A stretch of DNA of 64,000 nt from Halobium salinum (GTDB lineage Archaea > Halobacteriota > Halobacteria > Halobacteriales > Haloferacaceae), in assembly GCF_026586625.1 (NCBI RefSeq), contig NZ_JAODIW010000006.1:1463061-1527060 (forward strand), given 5' to 3'. Both the position numbers and the translations under genes were made by a program. Positions 52,321 to 60,461 of this stretch are shown one piece after another. How positions within the stretch are numbered: the first letter of the stretch is position 1; each line of letters starts with the position of its first letter. The notes under the pieces were generated by a model. That model was not told the DNA's origin, searched no databases, and saw only the letters and a program-made list of their open reading frames with translations.

Positions 52321-52908
52321 TTAGTCGATGTTCGAATATCGTTCCAAGACAGTTAAAAGAAAATCAATCGTGTGGATAGCGTTTCGGGATTGATTTCGGT
52401 CGATCTGGTCTAAGTATCGATTCCGTTCTGGATCTGGTGTCCGATGGCTGAGCGGGTTTCTAATCGCTAAATACGCACCGGCAAACAAGTACATCAACCC
52501 TTTCTGTTCGCTATTCTCTGAGGCAAGCCGGACTGGACCGCCATCGGGAGAGAATGCTTGATGCATCAAATTCGTCCCCCCAAAATTCTCTAGAGACTCA
52601 ATAGGAACATCATCCACACGCTCTTCCAAAATTTGTCCAGCGAGACGAGCAGCCTCAGGATATTTTCCCTGCTCAAAGAGCGGCAGACACCGTTCTATCA
52701 GTTCCCCATCGTGAAGAGAGTCAATCGTATTTCCTTTCTCGGCACCCTGTCTAACCTCATCAAGAAAATTCAACAGCTTTTCACCATTCTTCCGATCCTG
52801 AGGACCATCCTCATCCGCTGTCTCATGAAACCGGATGCTCGGATTCATCGAACCCCAAGGACCGAATGAAATACCCTCCGAGTTCGCCTCAATACGAAGA
52901 TGGTCCAT
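52321..52908 (-). CDS. TIGR02391-like (Ymh) HEPN-type protein
   Basis: The protein has 195 residues. It shows helix LFEQGKYPEAARLAGQILEE, then NLMHQAFS, then the hallmark GLMYLFAGAYLAIRNPLSHR, in which R-N-P-L-S-H matches the Rx4-6H motif of HEPN ribonuclease folds and the TIGR02391 family signature. A second helix (DFLLTVLERYS) ends it. These proteins are scattered in defence and mobile islands. Ribonuclease or abortive-infection activity is inferred, not shown. Confidence 0.78.
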   Translation of the reverse strand: MDHLRIEANSEGISFGPWGSMNPSIRFHETADEDGPQDRKNGEKLLNFLDEVRQGAEKGNTIDSLHDGELIERCLPLFEQGKYPEAARLAGQILEERVDDVPIESLENFGGTNLMHQAFSPDGGPVRLASENSEQKGLMYLFAGAYLAIRNPLSHRTPDPERNRYLDQIDRNQSRNAIHTIDFLLTVLERYSNID

Positions 52909-52938
52909 CCCCTCAACTTCTTTCCTATCTCTTCCATG

Positions 52939-53244
52939 TCATGAATTAGCCTTCTTGCCTTCTACAAGCGGGATCTCGATTGATCGCCGGATTTCATCGT
53001 CTTTTATCAGGTGATTTGACAGGAATTCATGGATGTCATCGATGACCTCGCGATCCGGTAAAACCACCTCCAGATAGGAGCGCCTACAGTTGGTTCCCAC
53101 CGGATCGCAGTCGAAAAAGAACGTGTTTTTAGCAAAAGTGCTATTCTCGGAGAGGACAGCCTGAATGTGAAGATCTACTGAATCGTCCCAATCCACATGC
53201 TTATTCACGGATTTCAACCGGATTTCCAGTTCGTCCGAAGTCAT
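52939..53244 (-). CDS. Hypothetical protein
   Basis: The 101-residue protein alternates strands and helices (DELEIRLKSVNKHVDWDD, DLHIQAVLS, SYLEVVLPDREVIDDIHEFL) with two Cys near the middle (DCDPVGTNC). No family is recognised. It lies 30 bases upstream of the TIGR02391-like gene on the same strand and is probably cotranscribed with it. Confidence 0.55.
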   Translation of the reverse strand: MTSDELEIRLKSVNKHVDWDDSVDLHIQAVLSENSTFAKNTFFFDCDPVGTNCRRSYLEVVLPDREVIDDIHEFLSNHLIKDDEIRRSIEIPLVEGKKANS

Positions 53245-53378
53245 TCTCTTAAGCGAGACAGCCCCTGATTGATGAAATCACCGTTGATCTCTCGCTACCT
53301 GGAAAGCGTCGAATGTACAAGAGACGAGATATTCTATTGCTCAGAAGACTTATACAGGATAGTTGAAATCGTTCGGAT

Positions 53379-54188
53379 ATGGAGAATGTCGACCGAAGAA
53401 CAGTCCTGATGGGTGCCGGGGCAGCATTGTCAGTCAGCTTGGCTGGATGCAGCGGTGATGAAGGCAGTGTAGAAGGGAGTGATGGGTCGAACGGAGTGGA
53501 GCCGCCGAAGGTGAACACTCTAAATGGGACCTGGAAAAAGCAGGACGAGGGCACTATCGAGAGGAAAATCAAGAAAACAGTCACACTAGGGACGGTACAC
53601 GGGAAAACGCAGACCTTCACTCATTCGCCTGCAGCTAATCAAGTAAAGAAGAAAACTGAGGGAGAGTTCGGTCAGGCCGTAGGAATTGGGTTTGCAACTC
53701 GGTTCGAGCTCGAAGGAGCGTTACTCAGTAGTATCCCAGTCGATTGGATGATGGGTAATATCGGGTCGAGTTTCAAGGACCAGCTGAAACAGAAAGGGAT
53801 TACTCAGGTGCGACAGAGCGAGTTCTCCGGCAACGAACCGAATCCCAAAGGAGCGAAGGAGGTCCAGACGCAGGGATTCTCTGGCCGATTTTCCACAGGT
53901 CCGTTCAGTATCGAGGTCGAGGTGAAGAAGGGTACGGAGCGTACGTTCGAATTCGATGACGTTCGGCTGCAGATCAACTCAGTTCTCTCGGTGTGGAAAA
54001 CCGGCGAAGCACTATTTGCGGCAGGAGGAGCCTGGCCTGCCGTATCGTATAACCAGCAGACGGATTGGGTGAGTGTTACCGGCGGTGGAACAGGCGATGG
54101 AGCTGACGTCAAACTCAGAATCATCCTTCCCTTCATGCGTTCCCGCATCCGGTCAGATGTCCTCAAACTGGTCGAATCTACTCGTTAG
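53379..54188 (+). CDS. Tat lipoprotein, DUF6517-like
   Basis: The 269-residue protein has DRRTVLMGAGAALSVSLAGC, a Tat signal with lipobox (Cys at about 24), then a Gly/Ser linker. A lysine-containing beta-rich domain with aligned strands follows (ERKIKKTVTLGTVHGKTQTF, FDDVRLQINSVLSVW). It resembles haloarchaeal DUF6517 lipoproteins, a surface family of unknown function. It stands alone between two minus-strand genes. Confidence 0.7.
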   Translation: MENVDRRTVLMGAGAALSVSLAGCSGDEGSVEGSDGSNGVEPPKVNTLNGTWKKQDEGTIERKIKKTVTLGTVHGKTQTFTHSPAANQVKKKTEGEFGQAVGIGFATRFELEGALLSSIPVDWMMGNIGSSFKDQLKQKGITQVRQSEFSGNEPNPKGAKEVQTQGFSGRFSTGPFSIEVEVKKGTERTFEFDDVRLQINSVLSVWKTGEALFAAGGAWPAVSYNQQTDWVSVTGGGTGDGADVKLRIILPFMRSRIRSDVLKLVESTR

Positions 54189-54209
54189 ACCTCAAAACCA
54201 AGATTTACA

Positions 54210-54752
54210 TTATAGTTCTATCCCGCTGATGAGCGTAATCAGACTGAAAATAAACAATAGTAGTTGATATCGAGCGGAAAACCAGATACTACCCCACTCC
54301 TTCGAGCCAACTAGGATCTTTCCGTCCTCCTGTTCTTTGACCGCTCCGGAGATCTCTGCTAAAGCGAGGAACCCGATTATAAGGGCGAATACAAGTGAGG
54401 CGAATGCCACAATAATCAGTGAATTGATTTCTGTATCTCCGAAAAACGCTCCAGAACCGAGAAGGGAAATGAAGATACCAACGACTGTAATTAGATTGGT
54501 AGAAAGAGAACGTATTGTAGAAAATTGGTCTGGATATCGGGTTAGCGTCTCTTCCGCGACCTCGTTGTTCAAGCGTAGGGCGTACTCTACTGAAAGAATA
54601 AGGCTATAAATTATCGCAATGATCGAACCGGCAATCGAGAGATTGAGATTGGCGTCAGAGAATAGATACAATAGCCAAATAAGCAAAATCGGGAATATCA
54701 GAAAGAAGGTAGGTATCGGCCAGTAGCTCATTATAAATGTGCGGTAATTCAT
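54210..54752 (-). CDS. Membrane protein, SLATT-like or unknown
   Basis: The 180-residue protein has five hydrophobic helices: FFLIFPILLIWLLYLFS, SIAGSIIAIIYSLILSV, LITVVGIFISLLGSGAFFG, LIIVAFASLVFALIIGFLAL and LLLFIFSLITLISGI. An acidic loop (RLNNEVAEETLTRYPDQFS) separates the first pair from the rest. No catalytic motif is seen. It diverges from the next gene, with 63 bases between start codons. It could be an effector-like membrane protein but no link is shown. Confidence 0.6.
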   Translation of the reverse strand: MNYRTFIMSYWPIPTFFLIFPILLIWLLYLFSDANLNLSIAGSIIAIIYSLILSVEYALRLNNEVAEETLTRYPDQFSTIRSLSTNLITVVGIFISLLGSGAFFGDTEINSLIIVAFASLVFALIIGFLALAEISGAVKEQEDGKILVGSKEWGSIWFSARYQLLLFIFSLITLISGIEL

Positions 54753-54815
54753 ACAGAGTTCTCGATAGGATTGCTCGTAGCAAGGATTAAAGCCTTACGC
54801 ACGTTATCAGGTCGC

Positions 54816-55364
54816 ATGGCAGATTCATATTCGGCAGTTGTCGATTTTCTTCAGGAGCGTGGAATAGCTGTAACCCCTGAAGCGGAAGAATACGCTCATA
54901 GATACTCTTCAAAATTCCTGTATACGATAGAGGGAGTCACAGAGGAAGACGCGGAGAGGATTCAAACTATTTCGGTATTAAGAGGAGCGGAGGCAGCTGT
55001 CACCAATAGTATGGATCTCCAAGTCAATGACGGAGGTTATCAGGAATCACTTCAACTGAACTCTGACCATCTACGAGTGGCTGCAATTACCTCTCTAAAT
55101 AACTGTATACTTACACCTCCTTGTCTTGATGGCCCAGAAGAATTGAATAAGGTCCCGTATTTGACGGTTTTCTCAGGGGATGCAGAGCGGATCAGAAATC
55201 TTGGAGTAGAAGATGCTGTAGCCCTCACCGAGTATGATATAGAAGAATTCTCTGAAATATACACAGAGAGCTACGAGCTGAATACGAACCAGCTTGAGAG
55301 CTGGACCCAGCTCAAAATCGATATCTGGTTCGAGCTTTCAGATCAAATATCAGAACTAATTTAA
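54816..55364 (+). CDS. Hypothetical acidic protein
   Basis: ATG 54816 gives 182 residues (the frame also opens 45 bases earlier). The soluble, acidic alpha/beta protein has a helix FLQERGIAVTPEAEEYAHRY and repeated acidic helices (DAERIQTISVLRGAEAAV; DAERIRNLGVEDAVALTEYD) that look like a duplication. The family is not recognised. Its 3' end overlaps the convergent neighbour by four bases. Confidence 0.55.
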   Translation: MADSYSAVVDFLQERGIAVTPEAEEYAHRYSSKFLYTIEGVTEEDAERIQTISVLRGAEAAVTNSMDLQVNDGGYQESLQLNSDHLRVAAITSLNNCILTPPCLDGPEELNKVPYLTVFSGDAERIRNLGVEDAVALTEYDIEEFSEIYTESYELNTNQLESWTQLKIDIWFELSDQISELI

Positions 55365-56233
55365 TCCTCATCGTCTTTCCAAAGTTTGACTGCGGTCTCC
55401 AAGGTCTCCATCTTTGACTGAAAATTACCTGGGGGAACAGAGAACTCTAGGGCGTAACCGTCGCTGTTCTCATCAGCAGTTACCTCCATCACAAAGTGGT
55501 CTTGATACTGTTCATACTCCTCTCTATCTACCAAAGAATCAATACGTTGGTCAATAGAAGAGGGTAGCCAATCATCGGTGCTTTCCAAGTCATCTTGTAA
55601 AACAAAACTGAACATCGTGACAAGTTTCTGGCCGGGCCAGTTGGAAGATACTTCACGGCTAAAACTCGAGACAAGCGGCCAAGTATCATCGGGAGCAAAA
55701 ATTCGTTCGTCTAAATCTTCGTCGTTGATCTCTTCAAGTCGCAAAGTATCGTCAGTAGTGGGATTCAAACTAACGCGGTCAACGTATTCCAGATCAGACT
55801 CTTGAATCCTCATTATGTAATTACGTATATCATTCTTATCAAAATCCGTCTCAAACCGTATATGTGGATAGTTTGGGATGGGGAAAATCACATCTTTGAA
55901 AGTGCCGTCACAGAGGACATGAAAGGCCTCGTCGGAGACATATTCTCCTACGTCGCTTGCTCCCTCACTTTCTCCTAGCTGCTCGCGGACGCGTTCATAC
56001 GCTTCCCAACACTCTTTCTCGGAAGGTCGAGAAGATACCGCGTCAGGCCATACGTCATTAAATTCGTCCTCCATAGCATATGATTGCCGAACGTCATATA
56101 TTCGAGCGTCTCCGGAGCTTACAAACGAACCAATCTCTTCGTCTAATGACTCGAGTTCGTCGTGATAACTAATTACTGCCTGATGAAAATTATCGACTAG
56201 CCCACCATTCTCCTCCGTCCTTCTCACGATCAA
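55361..56233 (-). CDS. Hypothetical acidic protein at the element's right end
   Basis: The 290-residue soluble acidic protein has a helical N-terminus (NFHQAVISYHDELESLDEE). Later strands include IFPIPNYPHIRFETDF and HFVMEVTADENSDGYALEFS. No known motif is seen. It is the last gene before the tRNA-Glu scar, about 270 bases away. Confidence 0.55.
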   Translation of the reverse strand: MIVRRTEENGGLVDNFHQAVISYHDELESLDEEIGSFVSSGDARIYDVRQSYAMEDEFNDVWPDAVSSRPSEKECWEAYERVREQLGESEGASDVGEYVSDEAFHVLCDGTFKDVIFPIPNYPHIRFETDFDKNDIRNYIMRIQESDLEYVDRVSLNPTTDDTLRLEEINDEDLDERIFAPDDTWPLVSSFSREVSSNWPGQKLVTMFSFVLQDDLESTDDWLPSSIDQRIDSLVDREEYEQYQDHFVMEVTADENSDGYALEFSVPPGNFQSKMETLETAVKLWKDDED

Positions 56234-56501
56234 TATAAATAGGGGAATCCAACTGTTTTAAAGCATTGGTTTGGAATCTGTCATTTTAGCTGAAGACTAC
56301 AGAGGTACGTTCCGATAAAACAGCTTCCATTTATATCCGATTTTCATTTCAACCATTCAGTTCAAGAATTATAGATTCGGCGTTGGGCCGATTGGCCTAG
56401 GCTGTCACGAGTCTTTATAAGTACAGTCCGAGTTGTACAGGCTGATTGGGTCAGAAACCGCGTTACGGAGCCAAAATCCGGAATTCAGTCAGATTGAACT
56501 T

Positions 56502-56548
56502 ATCGGCCTTTCGAGCCGATGACACGGGTTCAAATCCCGTACCGAGCA
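56502..56548 (+). tRNA. 3' half of a tRNA-Glu (TTC) gene, integration scar
   Basis: An anticodon arm is present: ATCGGC (56502-56507), loop CTTTCGA with anticodon TTC at 56510-56512, and GCCGAT. A short variable region follows, then the T-arm ACGGG / TTCAAAT / CCCGT (56524-56540), acceptor strand ACCGAGC and discriminator A (56548). The matching 5' acceptor strand GCTCGGT and the D-arm are absent upstream, so it is not a complete gene. A 3' tRNA duplicate is the typical attachment site left by a tRNA-targeting integrase. It lies where composition changes from lower GC to GC-rich. Confidence 0.8.
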
Positions 56549-56587
56549 TTCTGCGAGGAACGTAGTGACGAGCGGAAGCGGGACGTG

Positions 56588-56631
56588 CGGGATTCGAAGC
56601 AGGGAACGACGCGAACGTAGTTCGAATCCCG
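56588..56631. repeat. Inverted repeat with tRNA T-arm-like word
   Basis: Perfect 11-base arms CGGGATTCGAA (56588-56598) and TTCGAATCCCG (56621-56631) flank 22 bases. The right arm resembles a tRNA T-loop 3' half. It lies downstream of the leftward lamin-tail gene, so it may also terminate that transcript. Confidence 0.4.
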
Positions 56632-56681
56632 TATCAGTTCCCACTAGCTGGACACGATACGAGCCACCGAAAGCGATTAGA

Positions 56682-57560
56682 TTAGTTCGGCGTGTCGTCG
56701 GCGTCGTTCGGGTCCGTTCCGAAGATGTTCACTTCGCGGCAGTCGTTGACGCCGTCGCCGTCGCTGTCGGCCTCGGTCGGGTCGGTACCGTACTCGTCGA
56801 CTTCCTTCCCGTCCCAGATTTTGTCGCCGTCCGTATCGGGGTCGTTCGGGTCCGTTCCGAGTTCCTTCTCCTCGGCGTCGGTCAGGCCGTCACCGTCGGA
56901 GTCGACGGGCTCAGGCTCGGGCTCCTCGGTCGTCGGCTCGTTCGTCGTCTCGGGGGTCTCTGCCGTCGTCTCCTCTGGCGTCTCCGTCGTCTCTTCAGCC
57001 GTAGTCGGCTCCGGGGTCGTCGTCTCCTCGGGTGTCTCGGTAGCCGTCTCCGTCGGCTCGGCTGTCTCGGTCTGTTCGGGCGTCGCCGTCTGCGTTTCGG
57101 TCGGCTCTGCGGTCGGGGTTGCCGTCGGCGTCGACGCCTCGGTGTTCTCGTCGACGACCGTCCGGGACCGGTCGGGCGTCTCGATGGCGATGAGGTCCTG
57201 GTCGTCGTTGTTCATCACCGGGCCCTCGTAGTCGAAGACGACGTCCCCCGTCTGGTCCTCCGCCCCGGTGGCGATTTTGATGCTCCCGTTCGCGGGAACG
57301 ACCGTCCCCGAGGGGAACGACTTGGTCTGGTCGACCTCGGGGTTGTTCGCCTCGAAGTTGATGACATAGTTGCTGAGGTCGAAGTCCTCGTTCGAATAGT
57401 TCGTGAGGACGACGTACTCCGCATCGTTGTTCACCTCGGTGAACTCCAGAAAGTCGGGCTGGTCCTCCTGAGCGAGTGCCGTCCCCCCGAGTCCGAGCGC
57501 ACCAACTGCTGCCATTCCACCGAGTCCTGCGAGTATCGAGCGACGCTTCTGCATTGTCAT
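56682..57560 (-). CDS. Tat-exported lamin-tail domain protein with thrombospondin-3-like calcium repeats
   Basis: The protein has 292 residues. A Tat signal ([20 protein letters not shown]) and a beta-sandwich like lamin-tail domains (about 35-135, [28 protein letters not shown]) come first. A Thr/Glu/Pro-rich stalk follows (about 140-215). Three acidic calcium-binding repeats of the [12 protein letters not shown]...[12 protein letters not shown] type end the protein. It is a surface-anchored or secreted chromosomal protein. GC-rich codon use sets it apart from genes left of the tRNA scar. Confidence 0.85.
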   Translation of the reverse strand: MTMQKRRSILAGLGGMAAVGALGLGGTALAQEDQPDFLEFTEVNNDAEYVVLTNYSNEDFDLSNYVINFEANNPEVDQTKSFPSGTVVPANGSIKIATGAEDQTGDVVFDYEGPVMNNDDQDLIAIETPDRSRTVVDENTEASTPTATPTAEPTETQTATPEQTETAEPTETATETPEETTTPEPTTAEETTETPEETTAETPETTNEPTTEEPEPEPVDSDGDGLTDAEEKELGTDPNDPDTDGDKIWDGKEVDEYGTDPTEADSDGDGVNDCREVNIFGTDPNDADDTPN

Positions 57561-58007
57561 TTATCGCACTACATCAGAGTCAAAAAGAACTGTTGGCCAT
57601 GTATCAGGTATCGTGAGTGAACTGTGAGTTTAAGAACAGCGTCACATCCCGCTGGGACCGAGTCCGTAGTAGATTCCCTCGCCGTGCATCGCGTGCGCAA
57701 ACCGGAAAACGCGGCACGTTCACGTGTGAACGAAGCGACGAGTAGGGGTACAAGAGAGAGTTTCGAACCAGAGAGCGGGGTGAGCGAAGCGACTGCGGTT
57801 CGAATCCTATCCCGACCATCCTCTCCCTTCTGTGGACCGTTGTATATGGGAGACCGGCAGAGCCGTTCAGTTCGGCCTCTCGCCGACGTTGCGCGTCGCC
57901 AACTCACACGCACCTGAGAGGTAAGCCGCCCTCCGTTATACGGCCGGACCGACCAAGCAGTAACTCGTTACCGGTAGCCTCGTCACGGACAAGCGGAGCC
58001 CGAGAGG
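57561..58007. other. Intergenic region with a TTCGAA hairpin
   Basis: No gene is seen. TTCGAACC (57762-57769) pairs with GGTTCGAA (57797-57804). The right arm continues as TTCGAATCCTATCCCGACCA (57799-57818), which looks like the last 20 bases of a tRNA without the rest. The remainder holds the promoter of the rightward DUF7344-like gene. Confidence 0.35.
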
Positions 58008-58445
58008 ATGACTCGAAGTCCGATAGAAGAGGGGCGGGACGAGTGGGGAGAACTGTACCGCATGCTCGCGGAGTCGCGGCGTCGCCACGTGCTCGACCAC
58101 CTGTATCGCCGGGGGGAGTCGGTCGGGGTGGGCGAACTCGCGACACAGGTCGGGAAGCGGGAGCACGCCTCGTCGGCGGCGTCGGTGGCGGACGACCGAG
58201 TACGAACGATTCACGTCAGCCTCCAGCACGTGCATCTGCCGGCGCTCGACAACGCCGGACTCGTCGACTGGAGGCGCGAAGCGGGGGTCGTAACCCTCGG
58301 GGAACGCGCACACGAGCTACCGCTGTTCAGTCCGGTCGGCGGCGGCCTGGTCGACGTCTCTCGGCCGGCCGGGCCGAAGAAGGTCGACGCACCGAGCCCG
58401 GAAATCACAAGCGGGGCCGACGACGATTGCCCGCGACCGTCGTGA
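58008..58445 (+). CDS. DUF7344-like winged-helix protein (copy 1)
   Basis: The protein has 145 residues. The helix LYRMLAESRRRHVLDHLYRR, an ELATQV helix, and RTIHVSLQHVHLPALDNAGL followed by VDWRREAGVVTLGERAHEL give the winged-helix order of haloarchaeal DUF7344 proteins (with the conserved HxHLPxLxxxG). A disordered acidic tail follows. It is probably a DNA-binding regulator. Two relatives lie within 2 kb (58751 and 59698). Confidence 0.75.
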   Translation: MTRSPIEEGRDEWGELYRMLAESRRRHVLDHLYRRGESVGVGELATQVGKREHASSAASVADDRVRTIHVSLQHVHLPALDNAGLVDWRREAGVVTLGERAHELPLFSPVGGGLVDVSRPAGPKKVDAPSPEITSGADDDCPRPS

Positions 58446-58513
58446 GTCGGTCGACGGCCGACCTTGCAAATACAGCCTCAAAGACGGTCCCAGTAGGGGG
58501 AGTACCGACGTGT

Positions 58514-58621
58514 ATGTCGAGCATCGTCGGAACACTCCGGAAGTTCGCCTCGGAGGCGATCAGTATCGTCATCCAGATTATCACGTTCCCGCTTCGACTG
58601 CTCAGGAGCCTCATCAGTTGA
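58514..58621 (+). CDS. Possible 35-residue amphipathic membrane peptide
   Basis: ATG 58514 gives SSIVGTLRKFASEAISIVIQ and a hydrophobic, Arg-flanked C-terminus (TFPLRLLRSLIS). It is short but has the look of a membrane-active micropeptide. It has no clear ribosome-binding site and may be chance. Confidence 0.3.
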   Translation: MSSIVGTLRKFASEAISIVIQIITFPLRLLRSLIS

Positions 58622-58750
58622 AGTCGGAACCTCGCTCTACGACTCGGAGCGCCCGCCGGAACCGCGCGTAGCTAAAGTAGACCATGATTCCTAAAGCATC
58701 GGGACGATGCGTACTGCACGGTAACTAGCGACGCAGGGAGGAGGAACGAC

Positions 58751-59107
58751 ATGGCCACAGAGGGGGTTAGTAAACGGATGGTGCGGCGGGCGCTCGAAGC
58801 CCCGCGACGGCGACTCGTTCTCGACTACCTCACGGGGTGTGAGGAACCGGTCAGCGTCGAGGAGCTCGCGGTCGGCGTCGTCGTCGAGGAGACGGGTGCC
58901 AGTCCCGAGCGGGTGACGCCCGAACAGTGCGGGCCGGTGCGAATCAGCCTCGAGCGGTCGCACCTCCCGGCGCTTCACGGGTTGGGGTTCGTCGACTGGG
59001 ACAGTCGAGCCGGGACGGTCCAGTCGACGACGCGAGCCGACGACGGGGAGGCCGACGGCGAGGTCGGCGAGTCGGAGTGGCCCCCGGCGCTGGCGAACGA
59101 CGACTGA
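58751..59107 (+). CDS. DUF7344-like winged-helix protein (copy 2)
   Basis: The 118-residue protein has ALEAPRRRLVLDYLTG, VSVEELAVGV and RISLERSHLPALHGLGFVDW, matching the copy at 58008 in order and spacing (S-H-L-P-x-L-x-x-x-G-x-V-D-W). A short acidic tail follows. The DsbB-like gene begins 90 bases downstream on the same strand. Confidence 0.75.
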   Translation: MATEGVSKRMVRRALEAPRRRLVLDYLTGCEEPVSVEELAVGVVVEETGASPERVTPEQCGPVRISLERSHLPALHGLGFVDWDSRAGTVQSTTRADDGEADGEVGESEWPPALANDD

Positions 59108-59196
59108 GCGAGTTCTCGGAGTCGGCCTCCCCGACCGCTCGGTCGGCTCCGGTATCCGGAAAACTCATCACGTACGCCAGTGAGACGTTCGCAGGG

Positions 59197-59619
59197 ATGG
59201 ACCGAACCCGCGCTCTCCTGGTGGCCGCGACCGTCGTCGCCGCCGTCGCGACGCTCGGGAGCCTCGGGTTCAGCCTCGTCCTCGGGCTGGTCCCCTGTGA
59301 ACTCTGTTGGTACCAGCGTATTCTGATGTACCCGCTCGTGGTCGTCCTCGGTGTGGCGGCCGTCGACCGCACCCCGACGGTGTGGCGGATGGCGCTCCCG
59401 CTCTCGACGTTCGGGACGGTAGTCGCGGCGTACCACGTCTACTTGCAGGTCACTCCGAGCGGCATCACCTGTTCGTTCGGCGGCGCGTGTGCGGCCGTGC
59501 TCTACCCGATGGCCGGTGGCCTGCTCACGATTCCGCGGCTGTCGCTGCTCGCCTTCCTCCTCGTCTCCGGCGGGTTGGTCGTCCTCGCCCGAGGTCAAGA
59601 GTCGTCGCCGACGCGGTGA
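59197..59619 (+). CDS. DsbB-like disulfide bond formation membrane protein
   Basis: ATG 59197 gives 140 residues (the frame continues upstream through the DUF7344-like gene, which is a shadow). Four transmembrane helices surround the active-site loops CELCWYQRILMYP (the C-x-x-C in the first loop) and CSFGGAC (second loop cysteine pair). DsbB passes electrons from a periplasmic-side thiol oxidase to quinone. It lacks the long N-terminal segment of E. coli DsbB, as haloarchaeal forms usually do. Confidence 0.88.
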   Translation: MDRTRALLVAATVVAAVATLGSLGFSLVLGLVPCELCWYQRILMYPLVVVLGVAAVDRTPTVWRMALPLSTFGTVVAAYHVYLQVTPSGITCSFGGACAAVLYPMAGGLLTIPRLSLLAFLLVSGGLVVLARGQESSPTR

Positions 59620-59697
59620 GGGGGTGAAGCGGACGGGGGAGGTGGAGGGTGGGGAACGGGAGGCGGGGTGGGGCGCGTGGTGGTCACGCCGCGAGTC

Positions 59698-60255
59698 TCA
59701 GCGGTCGCGCAGGCGGTGTAACAGCGAACTGCGCTGGGTCGTCACGTGGTACGCCGCGGAGAGCGCGACCAAGGTGAGAAACGCCCCGCCGATGAACGAT
59801 GCGTCGAGCCCGCTGATAAGGGGGACGCCGACGCCGTCGGCGACCAGTAGGAGCAGTCCGAGCGTCGCCAGCGCGAGGTAGAACTCCCCCCAGGAGAGCC
59901 CGTACTTCGGGACGACCTCCATGTACACCGTGAGTTCGTCCGCGTGCTCGGCGAGCGAGACCTCCTTCCCGTTCGAGTCGTACGTGACGATACCGAGGTC
60001 GTCGAGTTTCGGGAGGTGGGTCTGGTGGAGCGAGACGTACACGCTCTGGCGGACGTTCCGGGGTGGCGGGGTCTCGCCGGACTCGATGCTCGCGATGTGC
60101 TCTGAGAGGTCTCGAACCGTCTGTGCGTCCTCGGTCTCCCGGAGTCGCTCGAGCACGAGCCGACGCCGGGCGTTCCGGAGGACGTCGTGAATCTGCCCCT
60201 GGTCCAGCTCGCGGTCGGCGTCGGAACTGGTCCGGGGAATCGATTCGAGACTCAT
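59698..60255 (-). CDS. DUF7344-like protein with two C-terminal TM helices (copy 3)
   Basis: The protein has 185 residues. The winged-helix part (about 20-110) has IHDVLRNARRRLVLERLRET, QSVYVSLHQTHLPKLDDLGI and VTYDSNGKEVSLAEHADEL, matching the two nearby copies. Residues about 125-165 add two hydrophobic helices (YLALATLGLLLLVADGVGV, SFIGGAFLTLVALSAAYHV) and a basic tail. It is a membrane-tethered version, probably a one-component regulator at the membrane. Confidence 0.8.
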   Translation of the reverse strand: MSLESIPRTSSDADRELDQGQIHDVLRNARRRLVLERLRETEDAQTVRDLSEHIASIESGETPPPRNVRQSVYVSLHQTHLPKLDDLGIVTYDSNGKEVSLAEHADELTVYMEVVPKYGLSWGEFYLALATLGLLLLVADGVGVPLISGLDASFIGGAFLTLVALSAAYHVTTQRSSLLHRLRDR

Positions 60256-60461
60256 TCGAATGTTCCTGGAACCTGATGTGACATGAATCTATCCAAAAAT
60301 TGTGGCTCGCGTGAGCGTCGTTTAATCTGTCGTTACCTCCAGAAAGACGGCCGTTGACGTTCACATCCCACGAACGTTTAAGTATTCGAGAAATTTACTC
60401 GTTCAGGTAGTTCGGCTCCGCGCGCTCCGTTCTGTCTCCGATATCGGCGGCCGACGGGGCG

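Noticed and set aside
56502-56631. A complete tRNA gene at the scar
   Set aside because: There is no 5' acceptor strand GCTCGGT and no D-arm upstream of the anticodon arm, so only the 3' half is present.
56692-57231. Ser/Val-rich plus-strand frame opposite the lamin-tail protein
   Set aside because: It is the mirror of the Thr/Glu-rich stalk; not a gene.
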